The notes beneath the pieces were generated by a model that was given only the letters and a program-made list of their open reading frames with translations, did no database searches and was not told the origin of the DNA. A program made the position numbers and the translations under genes. Below, piece by piece: positions 47,983-59,648 of a stretch of 64,000 nucleotides of DNA. The first letter of the stretch is position 1. Each line of letters starts with the position of its first letter. Source of the DNA: Dioscorea cayenensis subsp. rotundata (Eukaryota; Streptophyta; Magnoliopsida; Dioscoreales; Dioscoreaceae); NCBI RefSeq assembly GCF_009730915.1, contig NC_052475.1:30751016-30815015 (forward strand). Direction: 5' to 3'.

Positions 47983-48830
47983 TCTATCTATATATGTCTA
48001 AACACCATGAAGTTTACAATCCAATCGATATGAAGAAAACAAATGAAAATATTAAAACTCCCTCTAAACTTTATCTCCTCGGAGTGCCGGTGAATCTTCC
48101 ATAAATGACGCCGAGAACTTGCATCGACAGCTCCTATGATGCCCTAGATCGTGGATGAAGCCTTGCAAGTCGTTAGATTGTCGAAGAAAGGCCTGAGATT
48201 CTTTCTCCTCTATTTCCTTTAATTAGCAGCTAAAAGTCTCCCTCAAAACCCTAGTAAAATCTTTTATACCTAACCTCTTATGAGTATAAGATCAAGGTCG
48301 TAAAGAACTAGGAATAATGGATCGCATGCCTTACGGGCATCTTACAGCCGTAAGCTTTGCCTGTAAGATCTTATGTCTTTATGTTACGGTCTATTTTACG
48401 GCCGTAAACGCTAGACCGTAAGCTTCTCTAGATGGTGCTTGCGACCTCTTTTACAAACGTATGCCCTGCTTGTAAACTCCTTTGGGTGAATCTTATGCAT
48501 CTACGTACGGGCATAAATCATGCCCATAAGCCCCTATGTCTGGCAGTTATGCTTCTTCTAACGGGCATAAGCATTCCCATAAAGTCCTCTGGATGAGGTT
48601 ATGGCTGTAAGCAGTGGCCTTAAGGGGAGTATAAGGTGCTTTGTTTGGTTTGTTCTCCTATTCTTAATGTCAAGTGAGCTCTTTTTTTCTTATTTTTCTT
48701 TGAAATTGCTTCTTTTAGCTACCTTTTGCTCATTATACATTGTCCGTGACCTAGAAATAATTTTTACACCATGTTAAGCATCATCTTCCAAATGAGTGCT
48801 ACAATCTATGCCATTTAATTGTAGAAAATC

Positions 48831-49090
48831 ATATAACAATATGTCCAACTATGCACCTAATTATCACCTTTGCTGTGTTTTTTTTTCTGGGCTGTTTAAG
48901 CTTTGTTTGCTCTTTTATTTTTGCACTTCTAATGGATGTTTTGCTTTGATTTGGTTTTAGCATAGTTAATTTGCTAACTCTCTTCATTTTGTTTGAGTCT
49001 TTGTTTTGGTCCTACTTAATTACTTTTATTATTCCCATTACTTTATGTACCTGTCGATTTTAATAAATATGATTTAATTAATATTCACCT

Positions 49091-49129
<39 letters not shown>

Positions 49130-49755
49130 TCTTAGTTTATTGATGTGATTGCTAGAGGGTCTTTTCAGATTTTTATGATTCCTCTTTATTTTATCAAAAA
49201 TTTGAATTTCTTTTGCAAGGAGTTGTAAGGTTAAAAATGCGAATGTAGTTTATACATTAGGGTTGTGTGGATAGGCTGAGAATTTATCGTCCAACCCATA
49301 TACTTTCAGTCGGGGATGAGGGGCTTGTGCTGTAAACCCACATCCACAATTGGCAACATGTTACTATTATTGCTTCTAATGAATTTTGAACTTATGATCT
49401 TTTGAATGTCTCACTCTCGTTTTCCGCAATGAGGTCAACCCTTTGGTGTAGTTTGGTTTTTATATTACACATAAGTTTTTTTTTTAATATTCTTCAATAG
49501 TCTTTGCCTTCTAATCCTTTCTCAATATTGCTACCATTTTCTTTATAAATAAAGAACTCTCTTTTAAGAACAATATATATTATTAAATAAATTTCAATAC
49601 ATTATTAATAAAAAAAACCCAACAATAACAACTTTTTCTTAGTTGTAGCGCATGTTCCTGTGTGGATGCATATTTGCAATCCAATTTCCATGTCACTGGG
49701 TGAGTGCGTTCAGATTTGATTAATTCACATCTTTATCCACGTGTCTTTAATTAAC
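48831..49755. other. Intergenic DNA up to the large CACTA element
   Basis: No gene supported. A (TA)n tract lies at about 49097-49127. A minus-strand segment at 49210-49450 has weak tRNA-like A and B boxes (TGACCTCATTGCGG and AAGTTCAAAATTC) and may be an old SINE. Confidence 0.35.
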
Positions 49756-49784
49756 CACTACAAGAAAAACAGGTAATATAAACT

Positions 49785-50410
49785 GATGTTAGCACGGATT
49801 TTGTCACGGAAATATAACCGTGCCTATAGCATGCGTGACAAATATAATTTGTCACGGAATAGTAAAACCGTGCCAAATTTTGTCACGCTTTAACTAAACC
49901 GTGCCAATTTTGTCACGCTTTTTAGAGCCGATTTTTAGTACTTATTTTTGCACAGTTTTTGTTTTGTCACGATTTTTAGGCACGGTTTGTTGTCACTATT
50001 TTTGCATGACGATTTTATTTGTCACATTTCTTGGCACGGTGTTTTGTCACAGTTTTTGGCACGATTGTGTTTTGGCACGATTGTGTTTTGGCACGGTTTT
50101 TGGCACGATTTAGTTGATCACGATTTTTAGCAGCGGTTTTATGTTGTCACGGTATTTATTCTGATTTATTTGAGTACCATTTTTGTCACGGTTTTTGCTT
50201 TTGTCACTCTTTTTTATCACGGTTTATCAGTCAATTTTATCACGGTTTTTGGCACAAAGACAATTTTTGGCACATTTTTTGTCATGATTTTTGGCACAGT
50301 ATTAAATATAATATAGTTGTTAGTACATTTTTATCGCGTTTTTAGAGCACGCGTTTTAAATTTAGTAAGGATATTGGCATGGTTTTTGTCACGAAATTTG
50401 GAACAATTTT
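49785..50410. repeat. Left subterminal repeat array of the 8.2-kb CACTA element
   Basis: Degenerate repeats of TTTGTCACGG and TTTTTGGCACGGTTTT recur every 10-30 bp through about 600 bp. They are T-rich on the plus strand and match the complement of the right-arm motifs. Confidence 0.8.
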
Positions 50411-50563
50411 CTTTAAAAAATTTATAAATGGATTTATTTAATAATAAAACCTGTATTTAATTTCATCAAAATATATATTGCCATATTTGTAAAATAAGTA
50501 AAATTGTTATTACACTCATAGCATGACAATAATAAGGCCCAATCTACATAAATCCACAAAACT

Positions 50564-53500
50564 CTAAACGTAAACCATGTATATTATCACTCTGTTATGA
50601 CTCCCAATGGCTACCTCATTCCATAATTCGTCTTGGTTAATAGAATTCTCATTCACCCCTTGACTGCATTTATCTACTAGTGCTTTGTCAAATTCCTCCT
50701 GCATCCATTAAAAAATAAACATATTATTAAATGATAGTGAGTTAAATTGGCTAATTAATTTGAGTTTATAAAACCAATTCTCAAATATTAAATAAAACTA
50801 AATAAATATTAAAGGTTTTCATACATTAGCTGACTTTCCTAGGTTTTCATACCATTAATGTCCATTGAACAGACCTTTCCTAAAAAACCACTCTCATTAA
50901 TAACATAAATTTAATCAATGACTTTCTTTACAAAGAACATGAAATGCATTCCCATAATTGAAAGTAGTATAATATTTGGACTAATTAAATAAATAAATAA
51001 ATAAATAAAAACAAATGAGATAACGAACACAAGTGGCATCTAAATTTAATATGCATTCTATGGCATCTAAAAGAATGTACAGCAAATCATGAATTGGATA
51101 TATAAAGCTAGAATACGAGCTCATGTTAAAACAAAGTTCAATTTTAACTTATATATTCAAATCCTATTTGATAAATCATCAAATTAACATTTGAGGAGTC
51201 ATACTTCTGCTATCAACCATCAGAATTAAATCTAATGACCCAAGAAATAATTGAACCTTATCAAGTCTTGGACAGATATATTGATGAAGGAATAATAAAA
51301 AATAAGCTCAGCTAGAATTCAAGTACATTTAACTCAAAGAAATAGAATGAGGAAACTTCAAATAGAATCCTGGAAAACTGATATATATAAGAAGATTGAC
51401 CTCTAAAAAAAACCATCAAATCACATCTCATAATATACAATTAATTTCAATGAGATAACATAATGTGCAGACAAGATAATGTAAGCAAATTTCAATACAT
51501 GAAATCAATGTTAGTGGCTCTCTAGCATTTCAATACTAGTGGCTTTTTTCCTGTATGACTCCATGATGCTAATGATACTACTACTACTAATAATAATAAC
51601 TACCATGATGCTTTTTTTCCTGTATGACTAGTGGCTCTCTAACATTTCAAATTTCAATAAATGAAATCAATGTTAGTATAGTATTTTTATTTTTTATTTT
51701 ATTCCAACCATGTCCAAGTGCAGTGCATATTTAGATTTAAAAGACACATTGAACAAACACAATAATGCACACACATACACAATCAAAAATGGAAAAGAAA
51801 GAGGGTGGGAGAAATGGGTGCTATTATGATTCAGATGGTGATTAGGGTGCAAAAGTGTTGATCCATTAATAAAATCATGAATAATGTTAACTAATTTGTC
51901 TCCATAAAGCATATGCACCATAAAGTATCACCAGTTAGTTTGTCTCCATCTTACGATCTCCCAATCATCTAGCACTGCTATATGCATCATTCAACCACCC
52001 AAAGAAATTACCAAAGTATCATTGTATTCCACTGGTTCTTACCAAGAATATTTATATATATATATATAAGAAATGTGATCTTGGCCAATGCCATCAAATG
52101 ATCAGATCATGGCTACAAACCGTATTGTACTAAAGCAGCTTAACAAAAGTTTGATGTTTTCAACAACAAAAAATGATTCTGTGATTTTTTCCTAAAAACA
52201 GAAAAAATAAATTAATCCACTTCTAGTGTTCTTTACATACATGTTTAACAAATGGAATACAATGGACTACCTTTCCAGCAAAGCTTTTTTCACCATCATT
52301 TCTCCTAAATGAAGTGCCTGCTTCCCTGAATAAAAGCCAGAAACAAAAAATAATTCGAACCACAGAACTCCAAAAAAATCTGAAATCTATAAAATAATTC
52401 CAAACAGCATAACTTCATGAAGGCTTCAGTGCAAACTAGTTATCAATGATTATCCGTCTCCAAACCATTTTTTTAAGATAAGTAGATGAAAATTCAAAAT
52501 TATAAGTATAGTACTCGATCATAAACCAAGTTATGACCCTCCATCAATAAAAAATATAAGAAGATTCAATTATGCCAAGGTACCCTGAATGACAGAAAAA
52601 CTGTTTAGCACCAAAGATTCCCCATCATAATAATACAACCCAGCCTGTTCCTCAAATACTTAGGACTTGGGCCCTGATAAAATAGCCCATATTTACACTA
52701 TAACTGACTATCAATTAAATATAAAAAACAAAGCCATAGAAACCATGGAAGGATTATTTATATCAAATTCACTGTATAGATATTCAGACAGTTTGCACTA
52801 CTAATGATCATTAGAAAACAACACAATCCATCAAAACTCAAAAAGTAATTGCAACACAGTGCCAATAGAATCAACAAAGTGATGAGCAAACTCTTTGATA
52901 GTACAGGATTTGGGTATGCATGTGTCAACAGACACGTGAGATATATCATAAACATTATGCTCCCTCTCAACAAATAGAGGAGTCATCAAAAGTCAAACAG
53001 ATATACTACACTGAAGGAAACAAAAGCTTCCTTCCAACATAATAATTTGAAAACATTAAAATCCTTCACAATCACAACAACACCATGCAATGTAAAGCAA
53101 AGTCATTAATGGAGCAGAGATGGACCTTACTTATTCAACTTCTAAGAATTAGCATATACAACATCTGATAGCCAAATCACTATGCAACTCTAACTTTTCA
53201 CCTAACTGAGATCAGAGATGTCTCAAAACTTGAACGTATTACAAACAAGTCATCCAAATAAGAGCTGGATAGGCAATTCTTCAGCCTGACAAGTAAAGCA
53301 TGCCAAGCATTGTTTGAAAACAATCCAGTACATTTGTTAGGCACTAAGTTATAATCAATTGCATTTTAAACCGCTCAGACATCTCAGTTGTATGTACATA
53401 CCTCCAAAACAAATTTCTTATAATGTTGATCATTAAAAAGATAGAAACCATGTTTACCAGTTAAGATACAGATACGTAAAAGAAAGAAAAAAATCACACT

Positions 53501-54493
53501 ATAAAAATAGGCATGAAGCAAAAATACCTTGGCTTGTTCCAATTAACCATCCTGTTGCTGGTGGAATAAGCAGCTGCCCTGTTTGCTGCATTAGCAGTGA
53601 TGGGAAACTGATTTCCTTGGAAGTGAGTCCTCCTCTTGGCAAGCACACCCTACGAATAGAAGTAACAAACGGTGATCATAAAGTTTAGGATATGTGACAT
53701 AGATCCATGTTGCAAATTTTAAGCAGACGAACAAGCAAAGACACCAACCTACCTGTCTAATAGATGATCTAGAGTCCATGAAAAAGGTGTTAACCTTTGA
53801 TATCAAATGCATAGTTTTACTGCTTAGGAAGTAACAAACCTCTCTAGGATAAGTATATCAAGCTTGTATTTTGGCTATTGGTTCAACAACCGATTTGCTT
53901 GATCTCTATTCTTCTTCGCCAAAGCTTTCTTGATCTTTCTCTTATGGGCCCTTATATCCCTGAAGCATAAGATGAAAAACAAACAAACAAAAATGTAAGC
54001 AATTTACTAAACACCATATAGCGAAGATCAAAAGAGACAAAACCAATAAACAGAAACAAAGAGAAGAGACTGATCACCTGAACTTTTCAATCAGGGGGTT
54101 ATGAGCCAGGAAGGTGATATCTTTCATATGATAATAGGTCTTGTGGTTTCCCTCGACCTTCTTCTTGGGCTCTCGAGGGAATATCCCCTTGAGAATACAT
54201 AGCTTCCTGCAAATCAGCAAAAATTGGCATAAAATCGGAGAAAACCAATACCTTTACTGCAAAACAAAAGTGAGAGAGGCACCTGAAGCTGGAGAGACTA
54301 GTCTGGAGGTAATGAACAGCCTTGGTCCTGGTGATGTACCAGGCCGCGTTCCCCTCCTTCTTTTTCCCCTGGAGAAAGAGAATGAACAGTGATTGGTTGT
54401 GGTTGATTGGAGATGGAGATGGAGATCGAGAGGGAGAGGGAAAAGGGAGAGGGGAGAGAAGAAGCTCACTGGAGGGCGTTAGTGCTTCGGCAT
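50564..54493 (-). pseudogene. Captured, chimeric exon chain beginning with pescadillo (PES1) exons
   Basis: The minus strand shows eight exon-like segments with GT-AG borders and compatible phases: 54493-54470, 54368-54283, 54206-54078, 53959-53840, 53819-53753, 53649-53528, 52325-52271, 50698-50564. The first four match the N-terminal part of plant pescadillo, a nucleolar factor for large-subunit ribosome assembly: MPKH start, [55 protein letters not shown]. Codon 5 is TAA where relatives have Tyr, and the fourth exon contains TAG after LLNQ, so the pescadillo frame is broken twice. Exons 5-7 are not recognised (RRTHFQGNQFPITANAANRA). The last encodes DELWNEVAIGSHNRV, loosely like the C-terminal end of CACTA transposase-associated proteins. 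About 240 bp of GC-rich leader precede the ATG. Expression is unknown. Confidence 0.8.
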
Positions 54494-55319
54494 GCCGACA
54501 ACCGCTCGAGAGGATCCAAGACGGAGGAGAAGAATGGAGAGCTTGGCGAGGCGGCAGTGACCATGAGATGAGCAAGGGTCTAATAGGGATGTCGTCGTCG
54601 GCGCCGGCTGTGGCTTCGCCGGCAACGGTAACGCCGAAGGAGGTGCTGAGGGAGAAGATCGCTGGGGTTGGAGCACGAGGCGGCGAGGTTTGATCTTAGG
54701 GCTGGGGCTGAGGGAGAGGATCGCTAGGGTTTTCCGTTGTATTATTTTTGTTCACATGTAAAGCAGTTGGTAATTTTGTAAATAAACCAGAATTTAATAC
54801 AGTTTCTTTTAAGGAAATAATATTACAAAAATTCAAAATGCAACATTCAACCCTAGGGCAAAATTTTAAAAAACATATAATTTTTTCTAATATTATTCAA
54901 AAAAAATTATTTCCAAATTTAGGAAAATCTAAGAAAATCTGTAATTAATTTTTTAAAAAAATAAGCCACTTAGGTTTTTGTGATATATACACTTTTTTAC
55001 ACATGCATGCATACATGATATAACATAAAATTTATTTAAGTATTTAGAGTGGAATAACATTGTGAGAAAAACTTCACAACAGAAGTTAATGGTGTATTAA
55101 TGATATAATTTAAATCATAACAATTTCCGCTCGGAAGCAATAATAAAATTTATCAATATTAATAAAATTTAATAAATTTAACATTGAATATTGTAGAGAA
55201 GAAAAATTTTGTGAAAATATCTAAAAGAACCTTTCACATATATACCCTTTTAAAAAATTTTAAATTTAAATATAAATAAGAATAATAATACTTAAATAAA
55301 ATATTAATTTTTAGATCCT

Positions 55320-55525
55320 TTTTTAGTCCCTTTCTATTAGAAACGGATTAGAAACGGATATTTTTAATATTTAAATAAATTATATTTTAAATTGCCGTTT
55401 GTAAGCCGTTGTTATTTAGATTATATTTAAAACGATTGTTGGTCCATTGTTAATCGGTTGTAAGTAGAAACGAAATAAATTCCGTTTGTAATATTCCGTT
55501 TTTAAACAATAACTTTCTTGTAGTG
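55320..55525. mobile_element. Unpaired second CACTA-type terminus nested in the large element
   Basis: The segment ends ACTTTCTTGTAGTG at 55525, the form of a right CACTA end, and is preceded by subterminal-like repeats AGAAACGGA, CCGTTTGTAA, CCGTTTTTAA. No matching left end is visible in the window, so it is a fragment or its partner is in the gap. Confidence 0.5.
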
Positions 55526-55737
55526 TTCAAGGTCTTTTAAGCACTGAATTAATGTCAACAAAACTTACTAATATAGCTCACACGTTGCCATTATTTTCAT
55601 CGTGTTAAAAAGAAATAATCAAAAGAATAATTAAGGGGAAAAAAAGGCGGGGAATAAAGACCAAGCGAGAGGACCCTAATTTAATTGCCATGATCGATCC
55701 AAAAAGAATGAAAAAGCCTTAAATTATTATTACTATT

Positions 55738-56737
55738 NNNNNNNNNNNNNNNNNNNNNNNNNNNNNNNNNNNNNNNNNNNNNNNNNNNNNNNNNNNNNNN
55801 NNNNNNNNNNNNNNNNNNNNNNNNNNNNNNNNNNNNNNNNNNNNNNNNNNNNNNNNNNNNNNNNNNNNNNNNNNNNNNNNNNNNNNNNNNNNNNNNNNNN
55901 NNNNNNNNNNNNNNNNNNNNNNNNNNNNNNNNNNNNNNNNNNNNNNNNNNNNNNNNNNNNNNNNNNNNNNNNNNNNNNNNNNNNNNNNNNNNNNNNNNNN
56001 NNNNNNNNNNNNNNNNNNNNNNNNNNNNNNNNNNNNNNNNNNNNNNNNNNNNNNNNNNNNNNNNNNNNNNNNNNNNNNNNNNNNNNNNNNNNNNNNNNNN
56101 NNNNNNNNNNNNNNNNNNNNNNNNNNNNNNNNNNNNNNNNNNNNNNNNNNNNNNNNNNNNNNNNNNNNNNNNNNNNNNNNNNNNNNNNNNNNNNNNNNNN
56201 NNNNNNNNNNNNNNNNNNNNNNNNNNNNNNNNNNNNNNNNNNNNNNNNNNNNNNNNNNNNNNNNNNNNNNNNNNNNNNNNNNNNNNNNNNNNNNNNNNNN
56301 NNNNNNNNNNNNNNNNNNNNNNNNNNNNNNNNNNNNNNNNNNNNNNNNNNNNNNNNNNNNNNNNNNNNNNNNNNNNNNNNNNNNNNNNNNNNNNNNNNNN
56401 NNNNNNNNNNNNNNNNNNNNNNNNNNNNNNNNNNNNNNNNNNNNNNNNNNNNNNNNNNNNNNNNNNNNNNNNNNNNNNNNNNNNNNNNNNNNNNNNNNNN
56501 NNNNNNNNNNNNNNNNNNNNNNNNNNNNNNNNNNNNNNNNNNNNNNNNNNNNNNNNNNNNNNNNNNNNNNNNNNNNNNNNNNNNNNNNNNNNNNNNNNNN
56601 NNNNNNNNNNNNNNNNNNNNNNNNNNNNNNNNNNNNNNNNNNNNNNNNNNNNNNNNNNNNNNNNNNNNNNNNNNNNNNNNNNNNNNNNNNNNNNNNNNNN
56701 NNNNNNNNNNNNNNNNNNNNNNNNNNNNNNNNNNNNN
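55738..56737. other. Assembly gap of 1000 N
   Basis: Exactly 1000 consecutive N. A round number suggests a placeholder, so the true size is unknown. It lies in the large CACTA element next to the right subterminal array, where repeats would hinder assembly. Confidence 1.
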
Positions 56738-57925
56738 GGCATTGGCCAACCCTAAACCGAGCCAAACACCGCGCCAAATACCACGGAGCTTCCATCGTCA
56801 CGCGCTGGCACGCCTTTAGGGTCGATCTACGCCAAAAACGCGACAGCAGACGATGATGAGTCGTATGAGCTGTACCGGCCAACCCTAAACCGCCAAAACC
56901 GCCGCCAAATATCACGGACTCCATCTGTCACGGTTTTCTGGCATGGCTAGCTGATCGCGCCAAAAACCGCGATAAAACGAATGATGATGTAGCGTTAGTC
57001 ACTTTTGGCGCACGGCTAGGGTCGATCGCTACAAAACCGCTGTCAAATACCACGGATTCTATTAGTTAGTGTTTTTGTCGCGCTTAGGCCGATCACGCCA
57101 AAAACCGCGATAACAACGATATAGCGAGTTACGCTGCTCGCACGGCCAACCCTAAATCGCGCTAAAATCGCGACAACAAATGAGCATGAAAGTTTGACCA
57201 GGCGACGGCTCAACCCTAAACCTTGCCAAAAACCGCGCTAAAGATCATGCGATTCTATTGTCACGGTTTGTCTACGCTAGTAGCTTTCGATCATGCCAAA
57301 AACCGCGACAAATAAAGGTATATGTTTGTCACGAGCAGATTTGGCACCGAAAACCAAAAACCGCGCAAATACCATCGGACTCCATCAGTACTTGCTGCAC
57401 CCGCTTAAGCTCGATCGAAAAACCTCGACAAATAAATGCATGACGCGTTTGTTTACGGGTAGTTTGAGACGGCCAATCCCCTAAACCGCGCCAAAACCGC
57501 GCTTAAATGCCACGGATTCTATCATTACGTTTTTGACATGCTAGTAGTAATCAGTGCCAAAAACCGCGACAAATAGCGCGATTATACGTTTGTCACGGTT
57601 TTTGTCACGGCTTAGGCCGATTGTGCTAAAAACCGCTCCAAAAAGCCATGGACCCATTGCTATGGTTTTGGGACCGCTTTAGGGATCGTTCGCGCCAAAC
57701 ATCGCGATAAATGTGTTTGTCACTAGTTGTTAGCACGGTTTTTTTGTCTAAATTTTAGACTGAAAAACATAAATGGTGCTAAATATCAGGATAAAATTGT
57801 CACGATTTAGTAATCGCGCTAAATACCGCGACAACATTGTCACTAAATTTTGTTTCGCGCCAATTTTCAGGATAAATTTGGCACGGAATCAAAACCGTGC
57901 CAAATAGATCGTGCCAAATTCCTGT
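56738..57925. repeat. Right subterminal repeat array of the 8.2-kb CACTA element
   Basis: Many degenerate copies of GCCAAAAACCGCGACAAA, AATACCACGGA and CCAACCCTAAACCG recur through about 1.2 kb. The array is GC-richer than the left arm and continues into the gap. Confidence 0.8.
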
Positions 57926-58271
57926 TTTTCTTGTAGTGAACTCATGCCCTTGTCAAGGAAAAATCATCATATGTTATCAAGGTGAGAAATTGATTGGTTT
58001 TCCAAAGCTTTTAAATTAAAACAAGGGTGAAGATCCATAAACAATATAAAGATAATGAATATATGAACTGTGATCCAATTTATACATCAATCCAAATAAG
58101 TAATAACTCTTTATGGTTTATCAATTTTTTTTTAAATCATTTGACTATTACAGTTCTTCCTTCCTTTGCTATATTTTTATGTAAATAAAAAAGTACATGT
58201 GTGCGTTTTCATGTTCACACATCCCGTGAGGAGGTTGTTGTGAGAAAATGCAAATCACAGTATCATAAAAC

Positions 58272-58851
58272 CAAGGTTGTCAGACCCGGCTCGGACAATG
58301 ACCCGGCTAAGCGCAAGAGTCAGGGGTCAATGGGTTCAACCGGATCGAACCAGGGTTGAACAGATGTCAATAATAAAATATAAAAAATATTATAATAATT
58401 AATAATTAGTAAATATAATATTAAAGCTATAATTATAATATAAAAAACTACTCAAATTTGATATTTAAATTGATAAATGACCTTATATACAGTAGTGTTT
58501 TCTAATTATGTCATTTATTTTTACTTTTTTTTAAATATTTGCAAATTTAATATATTAATATATAATTATCGAACTTCTCTCGGCATTATTTATTTATTTG
58601 TTTGTGTATTGGTTGATTTTGTTAAAATAAATAAGAAATTTAATTCACTAATTCTTATATCTCAATTGAGTTTTTATTTCGTTTAAATTCTTATATTTTT
58701 TATTTAATTAGAATACTTTATTTTTATATTTTATAATAAAGTAACACTCATTTATTGTTTTATTTTTTTAATAAATTTAAATTTTAGAAAGTATGTACAT
58801 AACAAATTAATAGATTTTATTTTTAAATATTAATTTTTGTTGGTATGTTTA

Positions 58852-58910
<59 letters not shown>

Positions 58911-59202
58911 AATTCTATTTATTGATTATAAATTATAAATTAATATTAATACATATACACGATTTTGTTGTTTTTAATGAGAAAATAATAATAAATTATT
59001 AAATATTGTAAAAAAAAATTTAAACATTGTGACCCGATTGACCCGGCCGGGTCAACCGGTTCCCGGTTGAACCCCTGGGTCACCGGGTTAACACCGGGTT
59101 TTTTCATACCCAGTTCAATAAGATATACCAAGGCCGGTCACATGGCCGATTCTCAATTTTTTTGGTTGAACTAATTGGACTAATCCGGGTCTGACAACCT
59201 TG
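58272..59202. mobile_element. hAT-like non-autonomous element, 931 bp
   Basis: Ends CAAGGTTGTCAGACCCGG and CCGGGTCTGACAACCTTG are exact inverted repeats. Flanking octamers CATAAAAC (58264-58271) and CAAAAAAC (59203-59210) differ at one base, as for an 8-bp hAT duplication. Subterminal CCGG-rich segments (GGTTCAACCGG, CCCGGCCGGGTCAACCGG) are complementary. The centre is AT-rich with a (TA)n tract at about 58855-58907. No transposase. Confidence 0.75.
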
Positions 59203-59493
59203 CAAAAAACGTAGCATGATCCCTTTGCACAAAACAGAAAGCAATAAGAACCTATAAATATATATCTGACCTTATTTGAAAAGTGCAAGAATTTTCAAAC
59301 CAGCAGTAATGAAGTATGGTTGTCCTAATCAAAAGTGGTTGTACGTAGAATCGTCCTAATTTCTTATATATATATATAGATTACGAAACATAAGCCAGCC
59401 ACGAATTTGTCCTATATATTTATTGCAGCCAGAGGAGGTTGTCATGTTATATATATCTTAACTTTATAGATCCAGTGAAACACTGCACGTTGG

Positions 59494-59532
<39 letters not shown>

Positions 59533-59648
59533 TATACATATAACAAACATATTATTTATCATGCGGAACATACTGTCCATATCTAAACTTTGAGGAATCA
59601 ATAATGGTTTCAATCATATTTATCACAATCACCTACCTTGAGAACAAC
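59203..59648. other. 3' flank of the MYB gene
   Basis: Intergenic DNA with a (TA)n tract at about 59497-59527. It presumably holds the MYB 3' UTR; nothing else recognised. Confidence 0.5.

Larger units (their letters stand above)
45440..48830 (-). mobile_element. LTR remnant in minus orientation, split by the solo LTR
   Basis: The flanks of the solo LTR at 46270-47982, read on the minus strand, align with that LTR itself. Near 45440-45560 the end TAGTACTCCCTAGTTCCTTG ... TTTCATAGGTGACATTAGTCCCTA parallels the inner end ACTAGTATTTCTTAGTTCC ... TTTCATAGGTGACATTTGTCCCTT. Near 46200-46264 CCTAGGGTTTA...GGTTGTAGA parallels the inner CTCTAGGGTTTATG...GGTTGTGGA. The 48290-48640 part carries TTACGG/CGTAA motifs like those at 46490-46830. 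Outer boundaries are approximate. Confidence 0.55.
49756..57938. mobile_element. Large CACTA (En/Spm-type) transposon carrying captured exons, 8.2 kb
   Basis: The ends are CACTACAAGAAAAACAGG (49756) and its exact complement ending at 57938, flanked by the 3-bp duplication AAC (49753-49755 and 57939-57941). Both subterminal regions are dense arrays of short degenerate repeats. The interior carries a minus-strand exon chain (pescadillo-derived plus others), a second, unpaired CACTA-type end near 55525, and a 1000-base gap. No intact transposase is visible, though one could lie in the gap. The length is provisional because the gap may be of arbitrary size. Confidence 0.85.

Noticed and set aside
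55681-56924. Frames of 338-401 codons on the minus strand
   Set aside because: They run through the 1000-base gap of N and are artefacts.
56738-57500. CCCTAAA units suggesting interstitial telomere sequence
   Set aside because: They are isolated units inside a longer transposon repeat, not tandem heptamers.
49785-57925. Short regular repeats resembling a CRISPR or satellite array
   Set aside because: They are degenerate, lie just inside CACTA ends, are inverted between arms and have no conserved spacer pattern.
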